The notes under the pieces: generated by a model | Told to the model about the DNA's origin: nothing | What the model saw: only the letters and a program-made list of their open reading frames with translations | The model's database searches: none | In this document: positions 1 through 7,120 of the stretch, piece by piece | How the letters are laid out: each line of letters starts with the position of its first letter | Numbering within the stretch: position 1 is the stretch's first letter | Source of the DNA: a virus | Strand: one strand, 5' to 3' | IMG/VR virus record: IMGVR_UViG_3300048835_000909 | Span: 1 to 22,255 of that record | Length of the DNA stretch: 22,255 bases | Position numbers and translations under genes: made by a program

Positions 1-21
1 GCGAAAATAGCGCCCAACACG

Positions 22-27
22 TATACT
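22..27 (+). promoter_or_regulatory. -10 box of a probable leaderless promoter
   Basis: TATACT lies only 8 nt before the ATG at 36, so a transcript started from it would begin at or within a base or two of the start codon. No Shine-Dalgarno sequence is present between them. The -35 element would fall at the window edge and cannot be judged. The box overlaps the palindrome GTATAC, which could allow regulation. Confidence 0.5.
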
Positions 28-35
28 GTCGTATC

Positions 36-473
36 ATGGCCATTCGCCCAGACGACTACCCAACTCCAGGTCAGTACCTTCGCGCCCTCCTTGCTGAACG
101 AGGATGGGACCAGAAAACGCTCGCACACGTGTTAGGACTGGACTACAGGGCCGTGCTCAGCATGGGACGAGACGAGAAACCACTCTCGGCGTTCGTTGCC
201 CTCATGCTCGCAGACGTGTTCGAAGTCTCGGCAGACGGCTTTCTTGAGCTTCAACAAAAGTACGATCTTGCCGTCGCCCGCGCGTCCACTCGGCCGGACC
301 GGAAGCGCGCCCTGCGCGCGGCCCTCTTCGGAAGTCTGCCCGTCTCCGAGATGATCAAGCGCGGCTGGCTCGACGTGCGGGATTTCAAAGACATCGAGAA
401 AGTCGAAAGCGAGGTGGCGCGTTTCTTCGGGGTGGAGTCCGTCGAGAAGATCCCTTCGCTCGCGGCGATCTGA
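36..473 (+). CDS. HigA/ImmA-associated XRE-type helix-turn-helix regulator, possibly truncated
   Basis: The 145-residue protein begins with a helix-turn-helix domain of the HigA/XRE type (about residues 10-75). It includes a PTPGQYLRALLAERGWDQK-like opening helix and the ELQQKYDLA stretch typical of HigA antitoxins and of XRE proteins fused to ImmA/IrrE peptidases. Residues 90-140 (FGSLPVSEMIKRGWLD, then a VARFFGVESVE stretch) resemble the linker that precedes the peptidase domain in those fusions. No HExxH peptidase follows: the frame stops at 473. It is therefore either a stand-alone regulator or a shortened form of the fusion. A HigB toxin would normally lie upstream, outside the window. 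Translation probably starts on a leaderless mRNA. It is convergent with the minus-strand gene at 585-1112. The helix-turn-helix assignment is firm; the biological role is inferred. Confidence 0.75.
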   Translation: MAIRPDDYPTPGQYLRALLAERGWDQKTLAHVLGLDYRAVLSMGRDEKPLSAFVALMLADVFEVSADGFLELQQKYDLAVARASTRPDRKRALRAALFGSLPVSEMIKRGWLDVRDFKDIEKVESEVARFFGVESVEKIPSLAAI

Positions 474-584
474 TCACCTGGAAGCCCGGCGCGAGCGAGC
501 ACCCCTTCGTGCAGATCCGTCACGCCTCCTTCGACTACGGGGCGCTCCTCGTGGCCCTCAACACCGGGCGGCTCGAGGCACTGG

Positions 585-1112
585 TCACGCACGCCGCTTC
601 TTCCCCTGGGGCTTTGGCTTTGGCTCCGGCCGCTGACGCTGCACTTGAGCAAGCAGTTCGGCCTCAGCTTCGCCTTCATCGAACGCACGGCTGAGATCCT
701 CCGCGGTCCGCGGCAGGGCGCCTGTCTGCCGTAGCGCTCCGAGGAACCGGCCGATCTCTGCCTGCTGGTCGATCACGTAGCGCATCATCCCCATCAGTGC
801 GTCCTGCTTCCCACGGAAGTAGCTGACCTGGTCGGCCGTCGGATCTGCGACGCCGCGTGCCTGCCCCCAATGCAGGAGCTTCTCGCGACCGGGACCATAC
901 GGTGTATGCGTCGATCCCTCAGCGATGAAATCGCCCAGGGAGGGATGGCTAATGCCGATGTCCGCGGCGACACGGCGGAGGCTCGATTTCGAGACTGCGG
1001 CGCGCGCGATTTCGCGAATGGCATCAAGGAGCGGGTCGTGACTAGGCAGTGGGAATCCGGGACAGGCGCGCCGAGGGCGGGGGGTTGACAGGTGGAGGGG
1101 TTGGAAGTACAC
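585..1112 (-). CDS. helix-turn-helix protein, probable lysogeny repressor
   Basis: This is the only well-supported minus-strand gene (175 aa). Residues about 28-75 form a DNA-binding helix-turn-helix: SSLRRVAADIGISHPSLGDF, then a basic GPGREKLLHW helix. The middle part is helical (DQVSYFRGKQDALMGMMRYV) and could oligomerise. The tail is Lys/Arg/Pro rich. I chose the GTG at 1112 because GGAG lies 10 nt upstream of it on the minus strand; a later start would leave the domain intact. It is divergent from the ribbon-helix-helix gene at 1154, and its start overlaps that gene's -10 box, as in cI/cro-type switches. The repressor role rests on this layout and the domain only; no peptidase or RecA-cleavage domain is visible, so control would not be by classical LexA-like autocleavage. 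Confidence 0.75.
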   Translation of the reverse strand: MYFQPLHLSTPRPRRACPGFPLPSHDPLLDAIREIARAAVSKSSLRRVAADIGISHPSLGDFIAEGSTHTPYGPGREKLLHWGQARGVADPTADQVSYFRGKQDALMGMMRYVIDQQAEIGRFLGALRQTGALPRTAEDLSRAFDEGEAEAELLAQVQRQRPEPKPKPQGKKRRA

Positions 1113-1113
1113 T
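1085..1113 (+). promoter_or_regulatory. sigma70-type promoter of the divergent switch region
   Basis: A perfect -35 TTGACA (1085-1090) is followed after 17 nt by TACACT (1108-1113), a good -10. The start of transcription would be near 1120, about 34 nt before the ATG at 1154. It is the best promoter in the window and should drive the rightward genes. Confidence 0.75.
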
Positions 1114-1124
1114 CACCAAGTACT
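1106..1124. promoter_or_regulatory. candidate operator overlapping the -10 box
   Basis: AGTAC (1106-1110) and GTACT (1120-1124) form an inverted repeat with a 9-nt centre. It overlaps the rightward -10 box and the start codon of the minus-strand gene. A repressor bound here would block the rightward promoter. AAGTAC also recurs as a direct repeat (1105-1110 and 1118-1123). The short arms make this a candidate only. Confidence 0.4.
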
Positions 1125-1153
1125 CCACACTCTCTCTACCACTAGGGGACACG

Positions 1154-1399
1154 ATGCCCACCTCCACCGCCCGTCGCAAGGGACCACGCCCACGCGTGAA
1201 CATCCCGCTGGCGATGCCGCTGCCGGAGTACGCCGCAGTCGAGCGTGCGGTGAAGCTCACCGGCGTATCGCGCAACTCCTTCCTGATCGAATCCGCGCTG
1301 CAGCGCGCGCGGGAGATCCTCATCGAACACGGCGAGCTCGAGGAGCACGACATCGACGCCTTCGCCGACGACGCACTGCCTGCGGCGCGCTCCGCCTAA
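1154..1399 (+). CDS. ribbon-helix-helix DNA-binding protein
   Basis: The 81-residue protein has the layout of a CopG/DUF1778-type ribbon-helix-helix protein: a basic N-terminus, a beta strand (RVNIPLAMPL), helix 1 (PEYAAVERAVKLTG), a turn, and helix 2 (VSRNSFLIESALQRAREIL). An acidic C-terminus follows (ELEEHDIDAFADD). The start is the ATG at 1154, with AGGGG (1144-1148) upstream; a longer frame begins further left but has no such site. It is the first gene behind the strong promoter and is divergent from the putative repressor, so it may play a Cro-like or early regulatory role. Such proteins also occur as antitoxins, but no toxin partner is seen. Confidence 0.75.
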   Translation: MPTSTARRKGPRPRVNIPLAMPLPEYAAVERAVKLTGVSRNSFLIESALQRAREILIEHGELEEHDIDAFADDALPAARSA

Positions 1400-1481
1400 C
1401 GCGGTGGTGGGCCGCGGCACGCGGGTGCTGGTCGCACGGACGTAGGGCAGGGCATACCACAGTCTTGGACGGGAGGGGGGG

Positions 1482-2036
1482 ATGGCGCGAACAAAGCAGG
1501 CGGCAGGGTTTGTGGGGATGCGGAGCACGGCCCGCTCGCACATCGGGGAGATGGGGCTCTTCGTGCGTGACACCACGCGCGCGGTGCACGCGGCATACCT
1601 CGGGTTGATGCGACGCGCGGCGGTGCGGCGCGCGCTCCACCGCGGCGGCCGCGACCACCAGCTCGATCGCGCGCGCAGCAAGGCGCACGTCGACACGTCG
1701 GCGCTGATGGTCTGTGCGCAGCAGCAGGGCCGGCTGCACGCGGCCGGCGCCACGCTCGCGGAGCTCCTCCTGCCCGCGGAGGTCCTCTATGAGCACGCGC
1801 ACCTGCTCGCCGGCGAGGCGCCGCGCGAGCTCGACGTCATCGATCTCGAGGAAGAGCGGCTAAGCGCCTCGGAGAACGTCCAGCAGATGCGCCGCCGCGT
1901 GCACGGCCCCAACCCCGCGAGCCTGCTCGAGGAAGCGGAGATCCGCACGCGGCTGGCCACGCTCAATACGGAGGCCGCACGCGCGTGTCGCATCCTGGCG
2001 ATGACGGTCGAGTCCCAGGCGCGGAGCGTCGCATGA
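1482..2036 (+). CDS. hypothetical phage protein, highly helical
   Basis: The 184-residue protein is not recognised. The ATG at 1482 follows a purine-rich GGGAGGGGGG, which is an unambiguous ribosome-binding site. The protein is Ala/Arg/Leu rich and predicted to be almost all helix, with no cysteine pairs, signal peptide or membrane segment. The C-terminal third (a SASENVQQMRRRVHGPNP stretch, then LLEEAEIRTRLATLNTEAAR) has coiled-coil character. The stop overlaps the next ATG (ATGA), so the two genes are probably translationally coupled. Codon use is like that of the neighbours. Confidence 0.7.
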   Translation: MARTKQAAGFVGMRSTARSHIGEMGLFVRDTTRAVHAAYLGLMRRAAVRRALHRGGRDHQLDRARSKAHVDTSALMVCAQQQGRLHAAGATLAELLLPAEVLYEHAHLLAGEAPRELDVIDLEEERLSASENVQQMRRRVHGPNPASLLEEAEIRTRLATLNTEAARACRILAMTVESQARSVA

Positions 2037-2677
2037 GCGCCCCCGCGATCCTGCACATCGACGCGCAGGAATGCCTCGCCGCCGCACACGAGCCGGCGGT
2101 GCCTGCCCGCGTGACGCTGGACCTGGCCGCGCTGGCCCGCGTGGTGGAGCGCGAGCCGTTCCCGCTGTACCCACCGCACCCGCTCAGCGCGATGGAGCTG
2201 CAGCTGCTGGAGTCGGCGCGCGCGTGCGCCGCGGACGATCCGGCGATGCACCCGCGGCGTGAGCTCGTGGCGGCGGCCCTGCGCGAGGCGGCGCGCGAGC
2301 AGTACTGGCGCGATCGCGCGGAGCTCGAGGCGGCTCAGGTGCGGGAGCAGGTGCGTGCGCTGCGCACGGCGCGGAGCGAGCTCCTCGGCATCGTGTTCGA
2401 GCTGGTGGCGTGGGCGGCCGTGCAGCTCAACTGCGCGCCCAGCGCGAAGGACGTCCTGACGCGCCTCCGCGCGATGGGAACGGGCCTGGTGCCGACGGAC
2501 ACGTCCGCGGATCACGCCGATCGGATGGATGCCGCGGGTGCCGCGGATGGAGCAGGTCCCGCGTCGACGCGCGCCGAAGAGGGCACGATGGGTGCCCCTG
2601 CCGGACTCCGGGGGGAGGAACGGCTAGGCCGCGTCGATGTCGGGCGCACACACACTTCACCCGTGGGGGCGTCATGA
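2033..2677 (+). CDS. hypothetical phage protein
   Basis: The 214-residue protein has no recognised family. The ATG at 2033 overlaps the preceding stop and is preferred over an in-frame start at 1985. The first 110 residues are Ala/Arg/Glu-rich helix (RRELVAAALREAAREQYWRD). The segment around ELLGIVFELVAWAAVQLN is hydrophobic and may be a buried or weakly membrane-associated helix. The last 60 residues are a low-complexity Gly/Ala/Asp tail, probably disordered. The stop overlaps the next start (ATGA). Confidence 0.65.
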   Translation: MSAPAILHIDAQECLAAAHEPAVPARVTLDLAALARVVEREPFPLYPPHPLSAMELQLLESARACAADDPAMHPRRELVAAALREAAREQYWRDRAELEAAQVREQVRALRTARSELLGIVFELVAWAAVQLNCAPSAKDVLTRLRAMGTGLVPTDTSADHADRMDAAGAADGAGPASTRAEEGTMGAPAGLRGEERLGRVDVGRTHTSPVGAS

Positions 2678-3150
2678 TTCCGCTCGACACGCGCGCGCAG
2701 CGGCGCGCCGCTATCGGCCTTGCCGTGATCCTCACGTTCGGCGCGTGGGTGATGCTGCGCCCCACGCCGACGATCCGCCCCTGGCCGGTGCAGCAGTACG
2801 GCGGCACGACGCTCGCCTGGAACGATTCGATCCGCGCGGCGTGGGCGGACGTGATGCGGTGCGTCGGCTTGGATCCCACGCCGGACACCACGCTGGCGCT
2901 CTACCGTCTGACCGAAGGCTCCAGCGTGATCGTGAGCCCGGTGGGCGCGCCGATCGAAGTGCAGTACGGGTGGTACTTCCGTCGCGAGCACGCGGTGGTG
3001 GTGGTGCCCGGTCCGACCGAGCGTGTGACGTGGCGCCACGAGTTCGTGCACGCACGGCTCCGGTCACCGGCGTCGGTGCACGAGCCGGTGTTCGACGCCT
3101 ACGCCTCGGCCTGCGCGCTCGGGGACCCGACGACCTGGAGCGGGCGATGA
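2674..3150 (+). CDS. membrane-anchored protein with HExxH (zincin-like) motif
   Basis: The 158-residue protein starts with a short basic segment and one hydrophobic helix (about residues 11-28, AAIGLAVILTFGAWVML), i.e. a signal anchor with the rest outside the cytoplasm. The C-terminal half contains WRHEFVHARL, in which H122-E123-x-x-H126 is a complete HExxH zinc-metallopeptidase motif; H138 or D143 further on could be a third ligand. It is much shorter than most metallopeptidases, so the fold is minimal or the protein may bind rather than cut. Start ATG 2674 overlaps the upstream stop. Possible roles are cell-wall or envelope modification, or superinfection interference; none is shown by the sequence. 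Confidence 0.7.
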   Translation: MIPLDTRAQRRAAIGLAVILTFGAWVMLRPTPTIRPWPVQQYGGTTLAWNDSIRAAWADVMRCVGLDPTPDTTLALYRLTEGSSVIVSPVGAPIEVQYGWYFRREHAVVVVPGPTERVTWRHEFVHARLRSPASVHEPVFDAYASACALGDPTTWSGR

Positions 3151-3500
3151 GTCCGGCCAGCGAACGCGACATCGCGGAGCAGCGTGTGCTGGACGCGCGT
3201 GCGGCGGCGGCGGCGCTGCGTGCGCAGTTCCTCTGCCCAGCGCATCCTCCTGGCCGCGCGCGCCGCATCAGTGTTGCGGAGATGTGGGAGGGGTTCCTGC
3301 GCACGGCCATCCCGCATAGCGCGCCGGCCGAGCAGATCACGGAGATGCGGAAGGCCTTCTACTCGGGGGCGTGGTCGCTCTTCCAGGTGCTCACCGGTGT
3401 CGGGCTCGACGAGGGGCAGGAGGCCACGGATACCGACCTCGCGTACATGGATCGGTTGAACGGCGAGCTGCAGGCCTTCATCGCGGAGAAGCACGTATGA
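3147..3500 (+). CDS. hypothetical phage protein
   Basis: The 117-residue protein begins at the ATG overlapping the previous stop (ATGA). Its core SVAEMWEGFLRTAIPHSAP, followed by an EQITEMRKAFYSGAWSLFQV stretch, looks like a small helical phage protein often found among accessory genes; I cannot assign a function. The first 25 residues are a charged Ala-rich helix. There is no membrane segment. It overlaps the next gene by 4 nt. Confidence 0.7.
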   Translation: MSPASERDIAEQRVLDARAAAAALRAQFLCPAHPPGRARRISVAEMWEGFLRTAIPHSAPAEQITEMRKAFYSGAWSLFQVLTGVGLDEGQEATDTDLAYMDRLNGELQAFIAEKHV

Positions 3501-3805
3501 GCGCGCAAGCAGAGTTCGAGGCGCACCTGGATGCGTGCGAGCAGTGCCGAACACAGCCGTTCAATCTCTGCCCGATCGGCGCGCCGATACTCCAGCGCGC
3601 GGCGACCGAGGCCGCCAACACGCGCTCGCCGCGGAACGCGACGTGCGTGCATCAGTTCACGGCCAGCGCCGCCGGCGCTCCGCCGAGTGAGTACATGCCT
3701 CGGCTCGAGGACTCAGTCTGCGCGAAGTGCGGAGTTCCTTTTCAATCCTCAACGCGAACCGACGACCGCCGCGAGAACGATCGCCACCCGGCGAGGCCGC
3801 TGTGA
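3497..3805 (+). CDS. small Cys-rich (putative zinc-binding) protein
   Basis: The 102-residue protein opens with FEAHLDACEQCRTQPFNLC, giving C14, C17 and C25 plus H10 as possible metal ligands. This resembles the short HxxxCxxC element found in many small phage proteins. A second pair (VCAKCGVPF) lies near the C-terminus. Two half-knuckles suggest one zinc site built from both ends. The ATG at 3497 overlaps the upstream stop. Function is unknown; nucleic-acid or protein binding is the usual role of such domains. Confidence 0.65.
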   Translation: MSAQAEFEAHLDACEQCRTQPFNLCPIGAPILQRAATEAANTRSPRNATCVHQFTASAAGAPPSEYMPRLEDSVCAKCGVPFQSSTRTDDRRENDRHPARPL

Positions 3806-4032
3806 TCGCCCAGGGACTCCGGACGCGCAGCCGTGCCTTCGCGGTGCTGGTGCTGCAGGAATCGATGGCGATTGAGCGCGGCGAGGTCTCGGTCGACGAC
3901 GCGGTGGACCGACTCACGGAGGCCTTCTTCACGCCCGAGCCGGGTTCGTCGTGCCCGTCACCGTGCGCCGACGCATCGCGTGTGGCGGCCGTGCGGCCCC
4001 GAACCGGTGCAACGGGGGCCGCATGGCGATAA
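3802..4032 (+). CDS. small hypothetical protein
   Basis: The 76-residue protein starts at GTG 3802, overlapping the previous stop (GTGA). The first 45 residues form a helical unit (RSRAFAVLVLQESMAIERGE, then VSVDDAVDRLTEAFF). The remainder (PEPGSSCPSPCADASRVAA) is low complexity. The 3' end overlaps the next gene by 10 nt. It is not recognised. It could be real only in its N-terminal part, but the coupling and the helical sequence favour a gene. Confidence 0.5.
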   Translation: MIAQGLRTRSRAFAVLVLQESMAIERGEVSVDDAVDRLTEAFFTPEPGSSCPSPCADASRVAAVRPRTGATGAAWR

Positions 4033-4289
4033 CCGATCCTTCACTCGCCGACCGGCTCGCCTTCGACGAGCTGCCGGAGGCCACGCGCGACATGATCATT
4101 CGTCTCTACGGCTTCGACTTCAGGGACGGCGAGCCCGACGATGGCGTCGCGCCGACGGTCGCGTCGCTCAGGGACGCGTATCGTGCCGGCTGGGAAGAGT
4201 GCGCAGAGGAGTTCGAGCAACCGTACTTCAGGGAGTCGGCCTTCGACCGCTGGCAGAAGAATCGTGCGGGTCGCGGGGTCGCTACGTGA
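4023..4289 (+). CDS. small hypothetical protein
   Basis: The 88-residue protein starts at ATG 4023. An upstream in-frame GTG at 3951 would add a low-quality Arg/Cys-rich segment that overlaps the previous gene, so I reject it. The sequence is acidic, with aromatic residues spread through it (FDELPEATRDMIIRLYGFDF, then AYRAGWEECAEEFEQPYF). No domain is recognised. The stop overlaps the GTG of the next gene. Confidence 0.65.
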   Translation: MAITDPSLADRLAFDELPEATRDMIIRLYGFDFRDGEPDDGVAPTVASLRDAYRAGWEECAEEFEQPYFRESAFDRWQKNRAGRGVAT

Positions 4290-4888
4290 CCACCGCACAT
4301 ACCGACAAGCCGCTCGAGGAGACGCTGCGCTTCAGCCTCGACGATCCGGTCGCGATCGACATCGCGTATTGCGACCTCGTGCACGCGCGCGAGCCCAACC
4401 CCAACGGACCCTTCGAGCTCCGCATCCGCGGCACGCGGCAGCCGGATGCGGTGGCGGTGCGCGGCTTCATCCCGCTGCTGCAGGTGGAAGGGTCGCTCCT
4501 GCACTGCGGTGCCCTCACGCAGCCGCTCAACCCGGCACTGCTCCGCTCCGCGGGGGAGCGGAGCCACTACGCCGTGCCGCTGGTGAAATGGGCGCTGACG
4601 TTCACGAAGCGCCGGAAGGGCAACGGCGAGTGGCGGTACGACGTCGCCGTCCGACGCGGCGGGGATCCCGAGGTGGATCTCCGGCACTACCTGCGCTGCC
4701 TGCGCGATGCGGCGGAGCACGCGTTGCCGGTACTCACCGCGCACGGCTTCGCGGTCGGCGCGGCCGAGGTGGTCAGCATTGCCGGCACGCTATTCGGCGC
4801 GCGGGTCTACCACGCGGCGCACCCGGCGTCGCAGCAGGCGACGGACCACACGCAGGATCACACACGGACGGAGGGGAGGGGACGATGA
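4286..4888 (+). CDS. hypothetical phage protein
   Basis: The 200-residue protein starts at GTG 4286 overlapping the previous stop (GTGA). It has mixed beta and helix character (ETLRFSLDDPVAIDIAYC; FELRIRGTRQPDAVAVRGF; YAVPLVKWALTFTKRRKG) and a His/Gln/Thr-rich tail (QQATDHTQDHTRTEGRG). It sits directly before the ParB-family gene, with a 4-nt overlap, so the two may be made together. No catalytic motif is seen. Confidence 0.65.
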   Translation: MTTAHTDKPLEETLRFSLDDPVAIDIAYCDLVHAREPNPNGPFELRIRGTRQPDAVAVRGFIPLLQVEGSLLHCGALTQPLNPALLRSAGERSHYAVPLVKWALTFTKRRKGNGEWRYDVAVRRGGDPEVDLRHYLRCLRDAAEHALPVLTAHGFAVGAAEVVSIAGTLFGARVYHAAHPASQQATDHTQDHTRTEGRGR

Positions 4889-6549
4889 GCAAGGGACGGG
4901 GAGGGAGTGCGGTGCTCGAGGAGCCGGCGGCTGATGAGGACGAGCGCCCCACGGTGCTCGGGGTTGCGCCGGATGCGGTGGCACGGCTGCACGCGAAGAT
5001 GCAGCTCGTGCACATCCCGCTGGAGCAGATCGCGGAGAGCCCGCTCAACACGCGCAAGCGCTTCAACGAGGCGACGCTGGCCGAGCTCGCGGAGTCGCTG
5101 CGCAGCGAGGGGCAGCTCACGCCGGCGCTGGTGCGGCCGCATGCGAGTGGCCACGGCATCTACGAGCTCGCGGCCGGCCACCGGCGCTACCGGGCCGCGA
5201 AGCTCGCCGGCCTGGCGACCCTGGCGGCGATGGTTCGTCCGATGGACGACGAGACGTTCCTCAAGGTGCTCACGATAGAGAACCTGCAGCGCGAGGACGT
5301 CCACCCGCTCGAGGAGGCGGACGGCTACGCGGAGCTCATCGAGGTCCTGCGGTACGACGTCGCCAAGATCGCGAGCTCCGTGGGCAAGTCCGAGCGCTAC
5401 ATCTACGACCGGCTCAAGCTGCGGACGCTCGCGCCGGAAGTGCGCGAGCTCTTCTTTGCGGGGCGCATCGAGTTGGCGCACGCGATCGAGCTCACGCGGA
5501 TTCCGCAGGCGGCGCAGCGCCTGGCCATCGATCCGCACAAGGGCGGACTGTGGGCGGTCGACCACGGCTCTGATTTCTCGCTCTTCACCGAGGACGACGA
5601 GGACTTCGACGACGAGTTCGATGACGATGCGGACGAAGGGAAGCCGCGCGCGCCGACGCCGGCGCAGCTCGAGCACCGCAAGCCGTCGAGCGTGCGTGAG
5701 CTGAAGAAGTGGATCCACGAGCACGTGCGCCTGGATCCCGCGGCCGAGCACCTGACGATGGACCTGCCAGAGACGGTGCAGGAGCTGCAGGCGGCCGCGG
5801 TGGATGCCGTGAAGGTCGTGGAGATCACGGAGCTCAACCACGTGCATCCCGATGCCCGCGGCGAGGGTCGCGTGCTGGGCCCGCGCTCGTGGAAGTGCGC
5901 GGACCCCAAGCGCAACGTGAAGGACTGCGAGCACGCGGTGCTCGGCGTCGTGGTGCTCGGCCCGGGGCAGGGGGCGGCGTTCAAGGTGTGCACGGCGAAG
6001 CAGAAGTGCCGCACGCACTGGGCGGAGGAGATCCGCGAAGCGGCCAAGCGCGCGAAGGCTGTGGTGACGGGGAACGCGCCGGCGGCCGCGGCGCCGAAGG
6101 AGAGTTCGTGGGATCGGGGGCAGCGACTCAAGAAGGAGTACAACGCCAAGGTCGCGCCGGCGCTCCCCGCGCTCCTGCGCGCGTTCGCGGCCGCGGTGAA
6201 GAAGGCCTCGCCGAAGCCGAAGGGTCCGCTCGAGGCGGTGCTGATCGCGCGCGCCGGGTACATCGAGCTTGAGATGCCGTCGAAGGCGGCCGAGGCGCTC
6301 GTGCCGCGCGGGAAGTCCGGAGACGACTTTATGCGCTGGCTCGCGATGGGGCACCTCGCGCGAGAGGTCGAGCTCTCTGAGCACGGCTATGTGCCGAACC
6401 TCCGCGTGGAACTGCCGAAGTTCGGCAAGCTCTTCGGGGTGGACGTGGAGAAGATCGTGAAGGCGGAGGTCGCGGCGCCGACGGTGAAGCCGTCGACCGC
6501 ATCGAGCAGCACCAAGAAGAAGGCCGCGAAGAAGAAGGCCGCGCGGTGA
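4885..6549 (+). CDS. parB: ParB/KorB-family partition-like protein (orphan)
   Basis: The 554-residue protein has a canonical ParB N-terminal CTPase domain. It begins with IPLEQIAESPLNTRKRF, has the nucleotide-binding GHRRYRAA (about 98-105) and the ENLQREDVHPLEEA box (about 132-145). A KorB-like helix-turn-helix follows (VAKIASSVGKSERYIYDRLK). Unusual parts come next: a strongly acidic stretch (EDDEDFDDEFDDDADEG), a cysteine cluster (C338, C348, C369, C375, H378) that could bind zinc, and a Lys/Ala tail (KKKAAKKKAAR) that could bind DNA. GGGGAGGGGACG precedes the ATG at 4885, an excellent ribosome-binding site; longer in-frame starts run into upstream genes. No ParA ATPase is encoded in the window. 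It may partition a plasmid-like prophage, silence or load on phage DNA, or act as a nuclease; the sequence does not decide. Confidence 0.9.
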   Translation: MSKGRGGSAVLEEPAADEDERPTVLGVAPDAVARLHAKMQLVHIPLEQIAESPLNTRKRFNEATLAELAESLRSEGQLTPALVRPHASGHGIYELAAGHRRYRAAKLAGLATLAAMVRPMDDETFLKVLTIENLQREDVHPLEEADGYAELIEVLRYDVAKIASSVGKSERYIYDRLKLRTLAPEVRELFFAGRIELAHAIELTRIPQAAQRLAIDPHKGGLWAVDHGSDFSLFTEDDEDFDDEFDDDADEGKPRAPTPAQLEHRKPSSVRELKKWIHEHVRLDPAAEHLTMDLPETVQELQAAAVDAVKVVEITELNHVHPDARGEGRVLGPRSWKCADPKRNVKDCEHAVLGVVVLGPGQGAAFKVCTAKQKCRTHWAEEIREAAKRAKAVVTGNAPAAAAPKESSWDRGQRLKKEYNAKVAPALPALLRAFAAAVKKASPKPKGPLEAVLIARAGYIELEMPSKAAEALVPRGKSGDDFMRWLAMGHLAREVELSEHGYVPNLRVELPKFGKLFGVDVEKIVKAEVAAPTVKPSTASSSTKKKAAKKKAAR

Positions 6550-6851
6550 TGCAGTTCGAGCTCGGCGTGGAGTTCGTCGTGAGCACGTGTCCCACGTGCC
6601 ACGTCGTCTTCGCGCTCGAGCGCGGCTTCTTCGACGCGCTGGTGGCCGATCACCGATTCTTCTGGTGCCCGAATGCCCACCAGATGCAGTTCAGCCAAGA
6701 GACTCCGGAGGAGGTTCGCATCCGGCAGTTGGAGCGGGACTCCGCCGCGCAGGGTGCGGCGCTGGTGGCGGAGCGGAGGGAGAACGAACGGTTGCTCGCG
6801 ACGATCGCGGATGGGCTCGCAGGACCGGTGACGCTCAAGGAGAACGGATGA
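6546..6851 (+). CDS. small zinc-ribbon phage protein with coiled-coil tail
   Basis: The 101-residue protein carries C15-x2-C18 and C41-x3-H45 (STCPTCHVVF ... FFWCPNAHQMQF), a pattern seen in many small phage proteins that probably bind zinc. The C-terminal half (EEVRIRQLERDSAAQGAALV, then AERRENERLLATI) is a probable coiled coil for oligomerisation. The start may be GTG 6546, overlapping the parB stop, or ATG 6549 immediately after; the difference is one residue. It is followed by a 4-nt overlap with the excisionase-like gene. Function is unknown. Confidence 0.75.
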   Translation: MMQFELGVEFVVSTCPTCHVVFALERGFFDALVADHRFFWCPNAHQMQFSQETPEEVRIRQLERDSAAQGAALVAERRENERLLATIADGLAGPVTLKENG

Positions 6852-7120
6852 ACACACTGACCCCGGCCGCGGATGCGGCCATGCCAGACTTCCTCTCGGA
6901 GTCCGAGCTGCGCGCGTACCTCAAGCTGGAGTCGGCGCGCAAGCGGAGCACCTGGTTCCGCGTGCGGCCGTTCTTCGCGCCGGCGCTCGTGACGTTGCCG
7001 ACCGGATCATCGCGCGGCCACCGGCTCTACGAGACGGCGAAGGTGCGCACGTTGCTCGCTGGGCGGCTCGAGGCCCGGACCCCGCTCGCCCGCGTCAAGT
7101 CGCTGCGGAAGGTCGGATGA
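6848..7120 (+). CDS. excisionase-like (AlpA/Xis-type) helix-turn-helix protein
   Basis: The 90-residue protein begins FLSESELRAYLKLES after a short leader. A beta-rich wing-like segment follows (RPFFAPALVTLPTGS), then RGHRLYETAKVRTLLAGRL. This order matches small winged-helix recombination directionality factors, in which a late basic helix reads RY...VRxxL. Its 3' end overlaps the integrase start by 4 nt (ATGA), which strongly supports an Xis role by context. The start is ATG 6848, overlapping the upstream stop. It should bind DNA near attP and favour excision. Identity by domain is moderate; by context, good. Confidence 0.65.
   Translation: MNTLTPAADAAMPDFLSESELRAYLKLESARKRSTWFRVRPFFAPALVTLPTGSSRGHRLYETAKVRTLLAGRLEARTPLARVKSLRKVG

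Noticed and set aside
509-694. A possible 61-codon plus-strand gene after the first regulator, or a frameshifted continuation of it (ITWKPGASEHPF).
   Set aside because: It overlaps the end of the minus-strand gene, becomes Ala/Pro low complexity, and shows no HExxH, so neither a gene nor a broken peptidase is supported.
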